A stretch of DNA of 64,000 bases from Liopterus haemorrhoidalis (taxonomy: Eukaryota > Arthropoda > Insecta > Coleoptera > Dytiscidae): NCBI GenBank assembly GCA_963971575.1, contig OZ020622.1, forward strand, positions 20,524,879-20,588,878, written 5' to 3'. This document shows, one piece after another, positions 42,081 to 54,514 of the stretch; position 1 is the stretch's first letter, and each line of letters opens with the position of its first letter. A model generated the notes under the pieces. That model was not told the origin of the DNA, made no database searches, and saw only the letters and a list, made by a program, of their open reading frames with translations. The position numbers and the translations under genes were made by a program.

Positions 42081-43320
42081 AGAAGTATCTTATATATTTA
42101 ACATAAATAAGTTTAGTAACACAGAAACAATTATAATTACAAAAAATTCTCATTTAATTACCGTGCCTTGTCTTCTCTGTCCACTTCCATACAGCAAACA
42201 ATTCATAAAATATAACTAAAACATTTATTGTAAAAAACCACAAAAATGTATATTTAGATTTTAATAGTTACCTATTTATGCAACAAGTGCATAAAGCAGT
42301 ACTTTGTTAGTTCGATCGCACGAGCCGTAGGATCCCATCTGCAGTAATCCCATGAGTGAAAAAAGACGCTATGAGTTTCATACAATATTTTTTATCCGAC
42401 TGTCAAAAAAAAGCTGTCATTTTTTAACAGTCACCGTAAACACGTATTTTATACACCAAAAACAAGTGAAATATAGTACAGTTTTTACCACAGTCAAAGA
42501 AAAACACAATTAAATAATACTAACCTGCTAATATATTTAAATTTATGTAAACAAGTACAAATGTCAACAGCATTGTTTTTCAAAAATAACTGTTGACAAA
42601 ATGCAGAATATCAACAAGAGGTGACAAAAATATGAATTTACGACAGTGTACTTTAAAAAGAGATGAAACAAAATCTTACAGAATAGACTTTGCACCTTAG
42701 AGGATAAAATTTATAAAAATAGTGCAGAATCTTCTAAACTCAATTCTTCAACTTTTTCAATTTCAGTATTTACGACCCACTAACCTAGCCAGAATCCAAA
42801 AACGTCCCTGAAACCGTTATTTAAAAAAGCCTAACATTACTCAGAGATTCCTAAAAACGAGTCATTAAATTGCCATTTAACCTCCATTATTTTTACAACT
42901 CATTACATATATATCCATATTTAATGCGTGCATCTGTCATCTGCAGCTAGGCTAGGTGGGAACTTGTACAGTTGTAACTGTTGCTTCACTGATTGTAAAA
43001 ATGCATATAATCATCCAGTTACCGACCAACAGCTACCATTACGGACACTTCACCTACATTGCCCTATAAATATTCATATTGCGAAACGTTAGATATTTAT
43101 ATTAGAACCTTGAGATGAGATTATTTGATACAATTTTTAAATTACTTAAATACTTGTTTATAATTTTTTTTTTTGATGTTTGAGGAGAAATTCGTTTTAT
43201 GTAGTTCCTTATTTACCTTATTTTGTTAAATATTTTTTTTAATTTAACATCACGAACGACGTGTAGTAAGCAAATAGGGTATGCAAGAAGTGACATAAAA
43301 GCTGAATTAGTCGACTGATG
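42081..43320. other. Unannotated AT-rich sequence
   Basis: No gene, RNA or repeat recognised. Confidence 0.4.
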
Positions 43321-45180
43321 TACCAAGAGAATAAAAAACTAGATTGCACCAGGGAGTGATAAATTACATGGCTTCTGGCTCAAACACCTAACCAATTTGC
43401 ACGGAAGAATCACCGAACAGTTCAATGGTTTGCTGCAAGGAGAGAGAATTGATAACTGGCTAATAACTGGGAAAACGTTCCTCCTTACCTACGTACCTAA
43501 GTACCAATCAAGAAAAGGTGTATTACCAAGCAATTTTCGGACGATAACCTATCTACCAATCACCTTCAAACTACTGACAGGAATAATATCTGGCACCATA
43601 CAAGACCACTTAGAAAGAAACAACTTGTTCCCGGCTGAACAAAATCGGCGTAATGTAAGAAGCACCACAGACCAGCTTTTAATTGACAAGGTGATCTTGA
43701 AGAACAGCAAAAGGCGAAAAATGAACAAAAGCCTTTGATTAATTACCTCATGAATGAATCCTAAAATGTTTGAAATTACCGGTATTAGTGACAACATTGG
43801 AAAATTGTTGCAAAAGGCAATGACTCTATGGGCATCAAGACTGATAGTGAATAAAGAAAAATCTGCAAAAATAAACATCCAAAGGGGCCATTTTTCAAGG
43901 TGACTCGATCTCTCCATTACTATTTGTTATAGTAATACTATATATTTTGTACCACTTTCCTTAATAATGAGGAAAACGGATATCATGGATACCAAGCTTT
44001 AAAATCATCAGCAAAGCTTTCTCATCTCCTTTACATGGATGATATGAAGCTTTACGGAAGGTCACCATCCGAGACAAAAACACTGCTGAACACAGTTTGA
44101 TTTTACATCACGAACATTACTATGTTTGGGCTAGAAAAGTGTGCAACTTTGACTATAAATCGAGGAAAACTGGCCGCCACAGAAAGGATTACAATGCTAG
44201 ATAATAACAAGATCAGAAGCTTGGATTCAGAAGTTAGCTACAAATATTTGAGCAGGCGGAAAATATCGAGCACGCAAAAGTCAAAAGTAAAATTAGCAAA
44301 GGGAACCGAAGGATAGGAAACATCCGAAGGGTAGGAAACATCCGAAGTGTAGAAAAGATCCTAAAATTAAGACGCAACGCAGGTAACACCATAACCCATC
44401 AACACGTGGGGTTTTCTTAGCATTCGATACACGACTGAAATTGAACGCAACTAGAATTGGATAACCTGAATCGAAAGACTCGAAGTATAATAAGAATCAA
44501 TCATTCGCGAAGTGGTCAATTCAAACAGCAACAGCTCAAGAATCGAAAAGAAATGTGTCATAACAAGATACTGCACGGCCAATACTTTAACTCAATTAAA
44601 GGAAAAGTAGATCACAAGAAAACTTGGCAGTGGCTGAGGCAAAGCACGCTCAAGAAAGAAACGTAAGGTCGCATACTTGCAGTACAAGAGCAAGCAGTTT
44701 CCACGAATACAATGACAGAAAAAATTCACTAGACCCAGAAGGACAGTAAATGTCGTCTTTGCAAGGAACCTGATAAGATAGTAGAACACCTGATTTGCTG
44801 CTGCAAGAAAATTGCACAGCCTACCTTCAGAGGCGCAACAAAGTGGCCACCGCAGTGCACTGGAATCTTTGCAAAAAGTACGGGTTATCATCTGGCAACA
44901 ACTAGTAGGACCCAATTCCAGAATAGGTAGCAGAGAATGGACAGTCAAAAATAATGTGGAATTTTCGAATCCAAACAGACAAATACTTAGAGCACAAAAC
45001 ACCAGACATCATAGTAGTCGAGGAGTTTGGATCATGTAGCAATACCAGGAGACATCAGAGTACAGGACAAGAAGCTTGAGAAGACCACCAGGCACAAAGT
45101 CTTGCAGGTTGAAATTGTGCGACTTTGAGAAAGGAAAACCAGTGTAATTCCTATAGTAATAGGCGCCCTAGGATCAATAC
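43321..45180 (+). pseudogene. RLE-type (R2/R4/NeSL group) LINE, decayed ORF 3' half
   Basis: RT motifs in order: A-P-G-S-D-K-L-H-G-F-W; F-R-T-I-T-Y-L-P-I-T-F-K-L-L-T (43526 on); T-D-Q-L-L-I-D; Y-M-D-D at 44032-44043 (catalytic); F-G-L-E-K-C-A (about 44123). After the thumb is a CX2C-X8-H-X4-C knuckle (Cys 44751, Cys 44760, His 44787, Cys 44802). It is followed by P-D-I-I-V-V-E and V-I-P-I-V-I-G-A-L-G, the layout of LINEs with a C-terminal restriction-like endonuclease. Many stops and frameshifts; the 5' end is truncated. The precise clade is uncertain. Confidence 0.72.
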
Positions 45181-45213
45181 CACCTAATATCAAACCAGGG
45201 CTGTAGTGTAGTG

Positions 45214-45942
45214 CAGCGTTTCCCAAGCGGTGGTTCGCGAACCCCTGGGGGTTCGCGGTGTGTACAACTGGGGTTCGCGAAAATAATATTGTAATGGCGG
45301 AATTTTAAATCGCCAAAGAAAATTAAACGCATAAAAACAAATTAAAAATGAATATCCTGTTCTGTCTAAAAAAAGCCATTGAGTTCTATTACCCTTTTGC
45401 ACAACATATACTTATCTGAAAGATAAATACAGAAACAGGTTAAATGTAGAACCTGATCTAAGACTGAAATTGTCGGATATAGAGCCAAACTTTGAATTGC
45501 TTTTTTCCATCAAACAGCCACAAATATCCCATTTAACTAAGAGTTTTTTTTTTCCAATTTAACGTATGCGTAACTAAGAACCAGTTGGTTCGTTGAATTG
45601 ATTTTGTATTCATTTTTTATAGCTATTATTTTAGTCTTATTAATGTTTGTACATGGAAAATAAATGTTCTACCAAATTTTATTGTTTTTTTTTCCCTGTC
45701 ATTAACGACTACAGTGTTTCCCAACCGGTGTGCCGTGAAATTCTAGGAGTGTGCTGCGAAATTTTACAATTTTCCATTTAAACCTATATTCAATAACTCA
45801 TAACTGTGCCGTAAAAAGATGTTTACACGTCAAAAGTGTGCCGCGAACTTAAAAAGTTTGAGAAACACTGACACAGGAGGTTCGCCAAATTCGTTCGGGT
45901 TTTATAAGGGGTTCGCGAGGAGAAAAAGGTTGGGAAACACTG
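45214..45942. mobile_element. Composite hAT element, copy 3
   Basis: 729 bp, same orientation as copy 1, perfect 8-bp duplication gtgtagtg (45206-45213, 45943-45950). The nested MITE is at 45712-45870, but about 23 bp at its left edge, including the left nested duplication, are lost relative to copy 1. Confidence 0.9.
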
Positions 45943-45950
45943 GTGTAGTG

Positions 45951-46852
45951 TATACTGCGATACACGGTGTATACCTGCTTTGTTTCGAAAGAATAGCATA
46001 TACCCTGGGCTTTTTCATATTTCGAAGTGTAAAACCAGATTATACATGAGAATACTGTTTAGAGATTTTACGTCTTCTGACCTGTAACTGAGGTATGACG
46101 GTACGGTGAAGAAGATATCCCAGCACTGTATTCAAAATCAAGTATCACACAGAAAATTAGAGGCAACAAGAATATTAAAGCTTATTAAAATACCATAATA
46201 AATCACGTAACAAGAAAAAATGCAGTAAAATCGCTACTGAAAATGAATTTAAAGTAATATATGCAATCTAAGCAGGAACCATTATATCCTACCAGCATGA
46301 ACAGTAAATATAATCCGAGTTAAACACGGAGTATCGTGTTTCTCGCGCGGCCCACATCCGCGCCCCAATAAGGATGTCGGAACGAGGCCTGCTACAAGCC
46401 AGCAGCAACACTCCGGACCGTTATCTCGCGAACACACCAAATAGAAACAAAGGAATATACAAGGTCACAAATAACACACCTGGAACTAGGTTGGAAGATT
46501 GTTTTGTTTTAACAAAGAAATTGTTTGAAAATCGTTTCGTTCTGTTTTGAATATAATCGATTAAATTATTTTGAAAATCTGTAACACAGAAAATAAAATC
46601 AATGCTAAAAAATTTGAAATTATATTCAAAGTGCATGTGAAGCATACAATTATATATTAACTAATTTAACGTCGAATTCTACAATACATTTGTGTTGGAA
46701 ACCAGAAATTTATATTGATTAATATTTTATCGGTTTTGTAATCCGATATTTTATAATGGTTTTTATTGTGGACTTGATGCCCGTGCCCGTAGCAGATTAA
46801 TTTCTTGTTAGTATTTAATAAAGTAAAAGACAGACAAATTATCTATAGACTA
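45951..46852. other. Mostly unannotated; GC-rich open segment at 46314-46550
   Basis: One plus-strand frame is open for 78 codons (46314-46547, stop 46548-46550) through a GC-rich island (ctcgcgcggcccacatccgcg), with an ATG inside at about 46374. I recognise no family. Confidence 0.35.
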
Positions 46853-47595
46853 CGAGCCCTGTCCACTTTCATTTGGCCCAGCTATGAAATTTTCAGTTTC
46901 TTTAGAAATTATTAAATAATAAGTAAAAGTAAATGCTGCTTTGTACATTTTTTGACAATATAATCATATTAGAAGCAAAGGGGTCAAAATTTATTCCGTA
47001 ATATTTAATTTGTGATTGGGAGTCTCTGTTGCCAACTATGGAACATGCATTAATTTCTGGGGAGGATTTTATTTTTCAACAAGATGGAACCGCTTGCCAT
47101 ACGTCAAAAAAATCTTTTAAATGGTTCCGTGATCATTCTATTCCACTTTTAGAGTGGGTTTCAAGTAGCCCAGACTTATCCCCCATCGAGAAACTTTGGC
47201 ACGAAATGAAAAACGATTGCGCATAACACCGGCTAGAACAATTCCAGAATTAAGACTAAAGCTTCAAGAAATATGGGATAATTTTACTCCTCGACAATGC
47301 CCAAGACCTTGTAGATACTATGCCTAGAAGAATTAATGCCGTTATAAAAATGAAAGGTGACGTTACCCAGTGGTAACTTCTGAAATAGGTTTCCAAGTTA
47401 ATGGCTTTCCAATGGAAATATTATTTTTTTCTTATTAATTTACTTTAATAGTTGTAAATATTAATCGTAAATCTCTAAAATGTTTAATTGAAAATAAAAT
47501 ATTACCTAGATATCATAAGCTATTCGCATTCTGTTAATTGAACACCAATAAGTAAAAATTTCGTAGCTGGGCCAACTGATAGTGGACAGGGCTCG
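46853..47595 (+). mobile_element. Tc1-like transposon, internally deleted
   Basis: 743 bp with inverted ends of about 40 bp, starting CGAGCCCTGTCCACTTTCAT; TA on both sides. Frame 47029-47226 keeps F-Q-Q-D-G-T-A-C-H-T and S-P-D-L-S-P-I-E-K-L-W; Asp and Glu are 34 residues apart (DD34E). The N-terminal DNA-binding region and the first Asp are deleted. A stop at 47224 is followed by frameshifted C-terminal coding. Confidence 0.88.
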
Positions 47596-48714
47596 TATTC
47601 AAAACGTTAAAGCGGAACTACATGGGAATTTCGTTCTTTTAGGTTGTCACGAAAAGGGACCTTGCTTGGGTTATTTCATATTTCAGGTTTAGTATGTGAA
47701 AATTTTAAAAATTCAGTGAAACCATGGAAACGAATGTCAAAAATTTTAATACATTTTTCCATATTTTGAAGACCATAAAATAAATAAATGGGGAATTTCA
47801 ATGAGTTCACGTGACGTATATCTTTATTGCTACCATGGTGATCGGTGGCAACGTTTTTCGCCTTATATTATAATTTATGCTTTAATGACATTGACTTTTG
47901 TTTGACACTTGCCACCTTGCGCAAATGCTTGTATATTTACCATTCATTAAATGAATTGCATCATACATACATGCATTAAGCTGAGTTAAGAGCTCTCTAA
48001 ATTAGTTGACTGTTCACTGTGCATTGTGGATAAGCTTAGTAGATAGTTTTAACGTTCAAGTCAGCGTTTACAGCTATGGAAATTAAATCAACTACTGCTG
48101 TTTAGTAAAATGTTTATTAATTATCGTTAAAATGTTATCTATTATCGTTTTCCTAATTCTGCTGTCCAAGATTTTTACTAACACAACCTAACCTTATTTC
48201 CTAATTCGATCATATTTGCCGTTTGTCTTTGTAATTTTGGGCGAGATTTGTTGTAATCGGCGCGATGAGATTTTGTTAGGTTATAAAAAGGCATACAATG
48301 TAAACGTTCTCTACGATGTCCCTCACTTAATAACAAAGTTAGGAAAACTGTCTACAATCAACAACGTATAACGCATTAAATTAAGAGGTCTGAACGATTG
48401 CTTGCGTTACCATATGACAAACTTGTAGTGACAATCAACAGTGCTTAAGTCACAGTCTATAGTCAACTAATTTAAGAGCTCTGAACGCAGATTTTATGTG
48501 AAAATAACAAGATGTAATAATATAGAGAAATACTGTAGATTGTGTTACGAACTATAAATTAACTAAACATTTTGGAAATGTCTCGTATCACAATTTTGTC
48601 TTTATTTTTTACACATGTACATTAAAAAAAATAACACTCGACACTGAAGTCCTTTCGACGCCTCCGGGAATTTCCCAACCAACCCGAAATGTGCCCGGTC
48701 AGTTAGCAAAACTA
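47596..48714. other. Unannotated AT-rich sequence with a possible MITE
   Basis: Inverted blocks ctctaaattagttgact (about 48013) and agtcaactaatttaagagct (about 48460) could be MITE ends (about 47994-48491). cctaattctgctgtcc near 48155 recurs at 61690. No gene recognised. Confidence 0.4.
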
Positions 48715-50372
48715 CGAGGGTTACCTTTTATGTTTTTCAAGCGACCACTAGATGGCAATATTGAAATGTGTCATTACTATATTCGTAAAATTTGACATTT
48801 GCCCTTTTGAAATCAGTGGCAGTTTATATATTGACCGAGTAGTTTGTTGACAGTGAGCGTTAAAAAACAAGTTTGTGAAAAAATGGATATTACTCATGAA
48901 GGTTTTCGTTGGATGATTTTTTACGATTTTAGTAAAGGCCTAACTCAACAACAATGCACAGATTCGCTTCGTTCAACTTTTGGTTTGCAGAATTTCGTCA
49001 TGGTCGTGCGTCCGTCAGTGATGAATCTCATGAATGTCGACCAAAATCGGTTGTGATTCAAAAAACATCGATGCTGTACGCAAAATTGTTATTGTGAAAT
49101 CAGTGGCAGCCTATAGTATGTTATGTGGCAGTTTTGGTTTGTTGCGTGGACAGTGGCAACCGAGTAGTTTGTTGAAAGTGAGCGTTAAAAAAAAGTTTGT
49201 TAAAAAAATGGATATTACTCGTGAAGGTTTTCGCTGGATGATTTTTTACGATTTTGTGTGGCAGTTTGTTGTCTGGACAGTGGCAACCGAGTAGTTTGTT
49301 GACAGTGAGCGTTAAAAAAAGTTTGTAAAAAAAATGGATATTACTCGTGACGGTTTTAGCTGGATGATTTTTTACGATATTAGTAAAGGCCTAACTCAAC
49401 AACAATGCATAGATACGCTTCGTTCCACTTTTGGTAATGAAACACCATGAGAAAAGACTGTATACAATTGGTTTGCAGAATTTCGTCGGGGTCGTGCGTT
49501 CGTCAGTGATGAATCTCGTGAAGGTTGACCAAGATGAAGAAGATCGGCATGTGACTTACCGTGAGATAGAGGCATCCTTTGGCATATCGCAGACTGCAAT
49601 ACATTCGATTTTGCATAAACATTTAGCTGTGAAAAAGATCTGTTCCCGATGGAATCCGCATAATTTGACCGAAGCCCAAAAAAAGGCTTGTGTTGATTGG
49701 TGTAAGGGAATGCTAAAAAAATTCAAACTAGGCACTGCAAAATCCCTATACAACATCGTTACAGGTAACGAAACTTGGATTTATTCATATGAACCGGAAA
49801 CTAAGCAACAATCCACTGTTTGGGTCTTCCAAGATGAACCGAAACCCACAAAACTTGTTCGTTCGGGAAGTACTTCTTCGGTTGTACTGGACATGTCGCA
49901 ACCATTCCTTTACAAGATCGGAGAACAGTTAATGCTCAATGGTATACAACAATTTGTTTGCCAGAAGTCATTAACAAAAACAGGAAAAACAACCAAAAAC
50001 GTCGCACCATTCTTCATCTTGACAATACAAGTTCCCACACAGCACGTCAAACAATTGATTATTTGAAGGAGAAAAACATCGAATTAATGCCTGTATTCAC
50101 CTGATTTATCCCCTAACGATTTTTTTTTTGTTCCCTAATGTCAAACAAAAAATGCGTGGAAAGCAATTTTTATCACCCGAAGAAGCTGTCGAAAACAATG
50201 TTTTTGAGATACCAACTTCAGAGTGAAAAAATGTTTCGAAAATTGGTTTGAACTCATGCAAATGTGTATAAATCTAAAAGGCGAATATTTTGAAAAGTAC
50301 TAAGAGTATGTTCCAAAAAAAAAATATTTTTTTCTCTCTTAGTTTTTGTAAAAACTTAAAAGTTAGCCCTCG
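48715..50372 (+). mobile_element. Mariner element with triplicated 5' region
   Basis: Ends CGAGGGTTACCTTTTATGTTTTT and a right end complementary to CGAGGGCTAACTTTTAAG (ending 50372). The left flank is TA; the right flank now reads TC. The 5' UTR plus first codons occur three times (starts M-D-I-T-x-E-G-F at 48883, 49208 and 49334). Confidence 0.85.
48883..50270 (+). pseudogene. Mariner transposase pseudogene
   Basis: After the third start (49334) the gene runs through the first HTH, then an open frame 49431-50066: second HTH (E-I-E-A-S-F-G-I-S-Q-T-A-I-H), then T-G-N-E-T-W-I-Y, where the first catalytic Asp of mariner (G-D-E-T-W) is Asn at 49767-49769. A frameshift near 49890 moves the second catalytic region (L-D-N-x-x-S-H-T-A) out of frame around 50020. 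The C-terminal F-P-N-V-K-Q-K-M-R-G-K region is at about 50130-50160. A residue change at the active site plus frameshifts make it inactive. Confidence 0.85.
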
Positions 50373-50963
50373 TCTAAACTTCGCAAATGTCACATTTTCG
50401 CATGACATAACAAAAATGCAAATTGAGAATCGAACATATAAATTTTTTTCAATATCATATCCGCAATTAGATTTGCTCTTCACTTTGACAAAAACACTAA
50501 TTTATTCCATATATTATCGATTTCCTTATTTTTGAACTTTGTAAAATAATGTTAATAATTTTAATAAAGTTTAGTGCGACGTTAGCCTTATACACATATA
50601 TAGGTGTGACAGCATATCCATAGCGGAAGAAAGAAGATATTTGACATTCTGTACGTGAACAGACATTATGTTTATGTATGGAGGCGTTCTTTCCCTTTGT
50701 TAGGTTATTTTTAGCAAGACGTATAATAAATCATTTATGTGAATAATTAATTATCTTTGACAGACTGTTGCAAACATTTACACGACGCAACATTTAAAAG
50801 AATACAATGGCTTTGAGAATAAATCTGACTTGTTGAAACGTTTTTTACAAATCTATAACAATAAACTAAGGATAGAGCAAAAACATTCAAGGAGGAGTGA
50901 GACAGTGACACTTATTTGTTAGGATTAAAAGTATACTGTACTCCAGATTATCATTGCTATATA
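50373..50963. other. Unannotated AT-rich sequence
   Basis: No gene recognised. Confidence 0.4.
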
Positions 50964-51140
50964 CAGTGGCGTACGCAGAAAAATATTTCGAAGGAGGGTG
51001 GGGATTTTGCACAATATCGGAATTTATACGTATTGAGAATGCGAGCAATCTTGAAATGGGGTAATTATAATTTTAGTTCTTTTCGAATTTTCGGGGGGAG
51101 GGGATTTATCCCCCTAATTCCCCCTATGCGTACACCACTG
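50964..51140. mobile_element. hAT MITE
   Basis: 177 bp, ends CAGTGGCGTACGCAG and TGCGTACACCACTG, perfect 8-bp duplication gctatata (50956-50963, 51141-51148). Confidence 0.92.
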
Positions 51141-51148
51141 GCTATATA

Positions 51149-51714
51149 TTTATATATATTTTAGTGGATCTTGACGTGTGATATGTTCTGGAAATAAATT
51201 ACTCAGTTGATCGATGCAGGATAATTGTTTTATGCCGATCTTGAAAAGTTATCTGGTAGGGACTATAAACTGAGCAAAATGTAAGAATGTTTTGTTATAC
51301 TCTATCTCAGAAAGACTTATAGTAATAAAATTTAATATTTGTAAAAAGTTATTGTTTTTTCACACAGAAGCGGCAAAACAAAAGCGACAAAATATGAATA
51401 GTTCGAAACGAAATATTGTTAAAAACAACCGAGTGTGCCGCACATCTTATATGGGAATACGAACTAGGGTTAAACACAATAGATCATAAAAATGTGACCC
51501 TAAAATTTTGAGGAAAAATATGGTCACAGGGGTGTGTTTAATGATATGATAAATATGGTCACAGGCGTGCGTTTAATAAAATGATAAATAATAATATAGA
51601 AATACACAAAACCAATTTAAACGTGTTTAAAATGTGCACGCCACTGATAACTGCCTGACAAAATGATTTATTACTATCAGGCTTTCAGAGATAGAGTATA
51701 GTTAAAACAAAAAT
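51149..51714. other. Unannotated AT-rich sequence
   Basis: A ggtcacagg-ggtgt motif repeats at about 51520 and 51557. No gene recognised. Confidence 0.4.
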
Positions 51715-52245
51715 ATTAACAAAAAACCAGCTGAGGCCACCATAAGACCGAACGCCATCACAAAATAGGCATTTAAACAAAATACTCTCTAACACAGAAA
51801 TTATTTATTATAACCGTGGAAACATTACATATTCGTATGACAAAATAAAAAGTTAAGTATTATTACTATAATAAAAATAAAGTAAAAATAACGTAAAAAT
51901 ATTTTTTTAGTCAGTTGTGGCTACCACAGGACTGACCGCCAAAAATGTGCCATTTCTAGATGACCGCTTTTTTCCACAAGTTGATTAATTGATGCCATTG
52001 GTGTGAGAAGCTTAAAAATTAAGTTTCATAAAAATGCGTTTAGCCAAATTCGCTTTACACGTGTCCAAAGACCGACAGACAGACATACAGACAGACCGAC
52101 AAACATCATGCTAAAGATAGTAAAAACATTATGTAGAAAATTCAATCCATGGACATCCATCGAAATTTAAAAATGTCAAAATCGGTACGAACACAATACC
52201 TCCCTTATATGTACATACAGCGGTTGGTAAAAACTTAATCTATAA
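51715..52245 (+). repeat. Dispersed repeat family B, copy 1
   Basis: Starts with ccagctgaggccaccataagaccg, repeats this block as gttgtggctaccacaggactg at about 51914, then a cagacagac-rich stretch (52070-52105) and ends cctcccttatatgtacat, gcggttggtaaaa. The second copy is 55520-57205, interrupted by a solo LTR. Confidence 0.7.
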
Positions 52246-53350
52246 GTCTTAAACGTAAGAAACAACTATTGAAATACTATCTTTATAATATTTGAACACA
52301 CTTGTCGTCTACTGGACGTTCTGAGACGGGGACTTTTTAACAATCCGTACTTTAGCCAGCGATCCATCGAAAAATAATTGCAGAAAAAACAAATAAATAG
52401 CAGTGCACCACTATCACTTACTAACTTCCTGCCTGATTATAAGAGATATAAAGAATATAGGTAATTCATATTCCCATTGCATAAAACGTCACAACATCCA
52501 TTATCTATTATTTGGCAAATTTTAAAGAATTTGTGCTGTATTATAAGCCGCTCTTGTAATATATCAGCCCTGTAATAGAACAGTTATACAGCTGTATATT
52601 TGTATTTCATAATGGTTAATACTTTTTTAATGACCAGTTGTACTATTGAGATTCGAGTGTCTTTATTAACATGAATTGGGGGCAATAAAATATTATTTTA
52701 CTGGCTTTTGTTATCTTCAGTATTTCTGAGTGAAACGTTTGTTTTGAAAAAAAATAACACACACTATTTTCACATCTGATCACCTTTATTTTATTTACTT
52801 TTCTGTTTAATCTGCTCGCGGAGCACAGTTTGGGAAACCCTGCCTTACTCCAAGATAAATGGAAAATCGTAAAACGATTAAGGGTATTAAGACCTATTTA
52901 AGTAAGTTATAAACAGAGAGCGGCCAGTCTTGATACGTTTCAGTCCTATTAAATTAGAATATTAAAAGAACAATGGGTTTCTTTTCTATTTAAATAGGAT
53001 TAAAACGTCTTGGGATTAATGTGTCTGCCAGTGTTATTATTATTAAATGATTTCTATTTGAACTGATATGATGTTGACTGTCAGCCAAGCCAGCATAGAA
53101 TTTCCTCAACTCTGGCTTTCCATTATTCAATTCCTCAAGTCACTAATCCAGTAACAAACAACTCATTACCACACAATAATGTGACAAACAACCTTAATCC
53201 GGTCGTTAATCCTCAGCAGGTAGTCGCGTCCCTACCCATACCTGATCCCAACCACCCAACCAATAGCAACGCACCTATAACCTGCTCCCACTCTTACAAT
53301 ACTAGGTATAAAAACTCGAAGAAAACTGAAATGTTTATCACTTCTCGTGA
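52246..53350. other. Unannotated AT-rich sequence
   Basis: A scrap of hAT end at about 52815-52840 (ctcgcggagcacagtttggg). TATA-like ggtataaaaactcg at 53304 precedes the hammerhead-like motif. No gene recognised. Confidence 0.4.
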
Positions 53351-53397
53351 TCGCTGAAGACGGAAATAGATTGTTGAGCAGTTTCCGAAACGTCCGA
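53351..53397 (+). ncRNA. Hammerhead-ribozyme-like motif
   Basis: CTGAAGA (53354-53360, CUGANGA core) then c, stem II GGAAA (53362-53366) with TTTCC (53382-53386), then GAAACGTC (53387-53394). Outer tcg/cga can pair as a short stem I. Zero-loop GAAACGUC is the form expected of dimeric minimal hammerheads in Penelope-like elements. The extra C before stem II is non-canonical. Confidence 0.45.
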
Positions 53398-54111
53398 ATT
53401 TTTTATATTACTCTTGAAGTATTATATCTTTTTGATACTAATACTCATTATATTGTACTATTCTACCCTAGTACTATCAGCAATGGCAAACGTCCAAAAT
53501 AAAGGTGTCTGCATTAATATTGGACCATTGCAAAATAATTTCAAAGATATTATGATGTTGACTGTTCTGAGTATCGGTAACTGACTAAATGTTGCTAACA
53601 AGAGGAAAGTTTCTCGTCGTGGTCAGACGGTTTATGACCTCTTAGGGATAAAAATTATTTCTTAAGTGGAAGAAAAGTACGTGACTATTTGTAAAATCTA
53701 ATAATGGTAACAAAGGTTGTAAAATAAATGGAATTGTAACATACTTGAAATACATATATTAAACCCAAAGGAAATTAGTAATAAAATATAATCTGGGAAT
53801 TTCCATTAGATGGATCATAAACCAACCAACTGCCTCCACAACGTATTAACTCACTCGTAGATTAGCCACACTAGTCATAAATAATGAAAGGACAAAATCA
53901 GTCTTTCTAAGAAATAGGTTAAAAACATCAAAATAACATCAACATCAAATAATAGGTTAAAATCATCGTATCAAGCGGAAAATACATTTTAATGTTTTTA
54001 ATTAAATATTATGTGTATATTGCTTCGTTAAAATTGTGAATATGATAGTGGAACAACTGTCCAAACAGGTAACTGTCTTGAAATGTGTCTAGAAATCAAA
54101 GTAGGGCTAAA
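53398..54111. other. Unannotated AT-rich sequence
   Basis: No gene recognised. Confidence 0.4.
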
Positions 54112-54514
54112 CTAGGGAATAGGTACCTACACCGTTACAAGATTTATTTGTAGACGGCAACACATAACAATTTCAGTAAATAATTCAAGGATTATCAGTG
54201 GCTCTAAAACAATGGTTTCTGGTTTATTAATTCATACACAATGATACACAATTTTAATTGGGCTAATATGGGGGAAAATAAAGTACTATGCACCTAAAAA
54301 CAAGATAATTAGGTTAGTATTAGTTAGTAAAAGTCTAAAATCGAGCGTAGCGAGTTACTCATCTTCTAGTTTAATGACAAAAAACTATCTTAGGTTAGTA
54401 AGGGTTTGGTTAGAAGAAGCCGAGCGAAGCGAGCTACCCATCTTCTAGTTTAATGACGAAACAAACTCACACTAACATAACAATGCCACAGTGGTGTAGG
54501 TACCTATTCCCTAG
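54112..54514. mobile_element. MITE with perfect 22-bp terminal inverted repeats
   Basis: 403 bp; CTAGGGAATAGGTACCTACA... at left is perfectly complementary to 54493-54514. TAA-rich flanks suggest a 3-bp duplication (PIF-like), but the exact edge is ambiguous. The interior has a direct repeat of gcgagttactcatcttctag at about 54350 and 54430. Confidence 0.75.
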
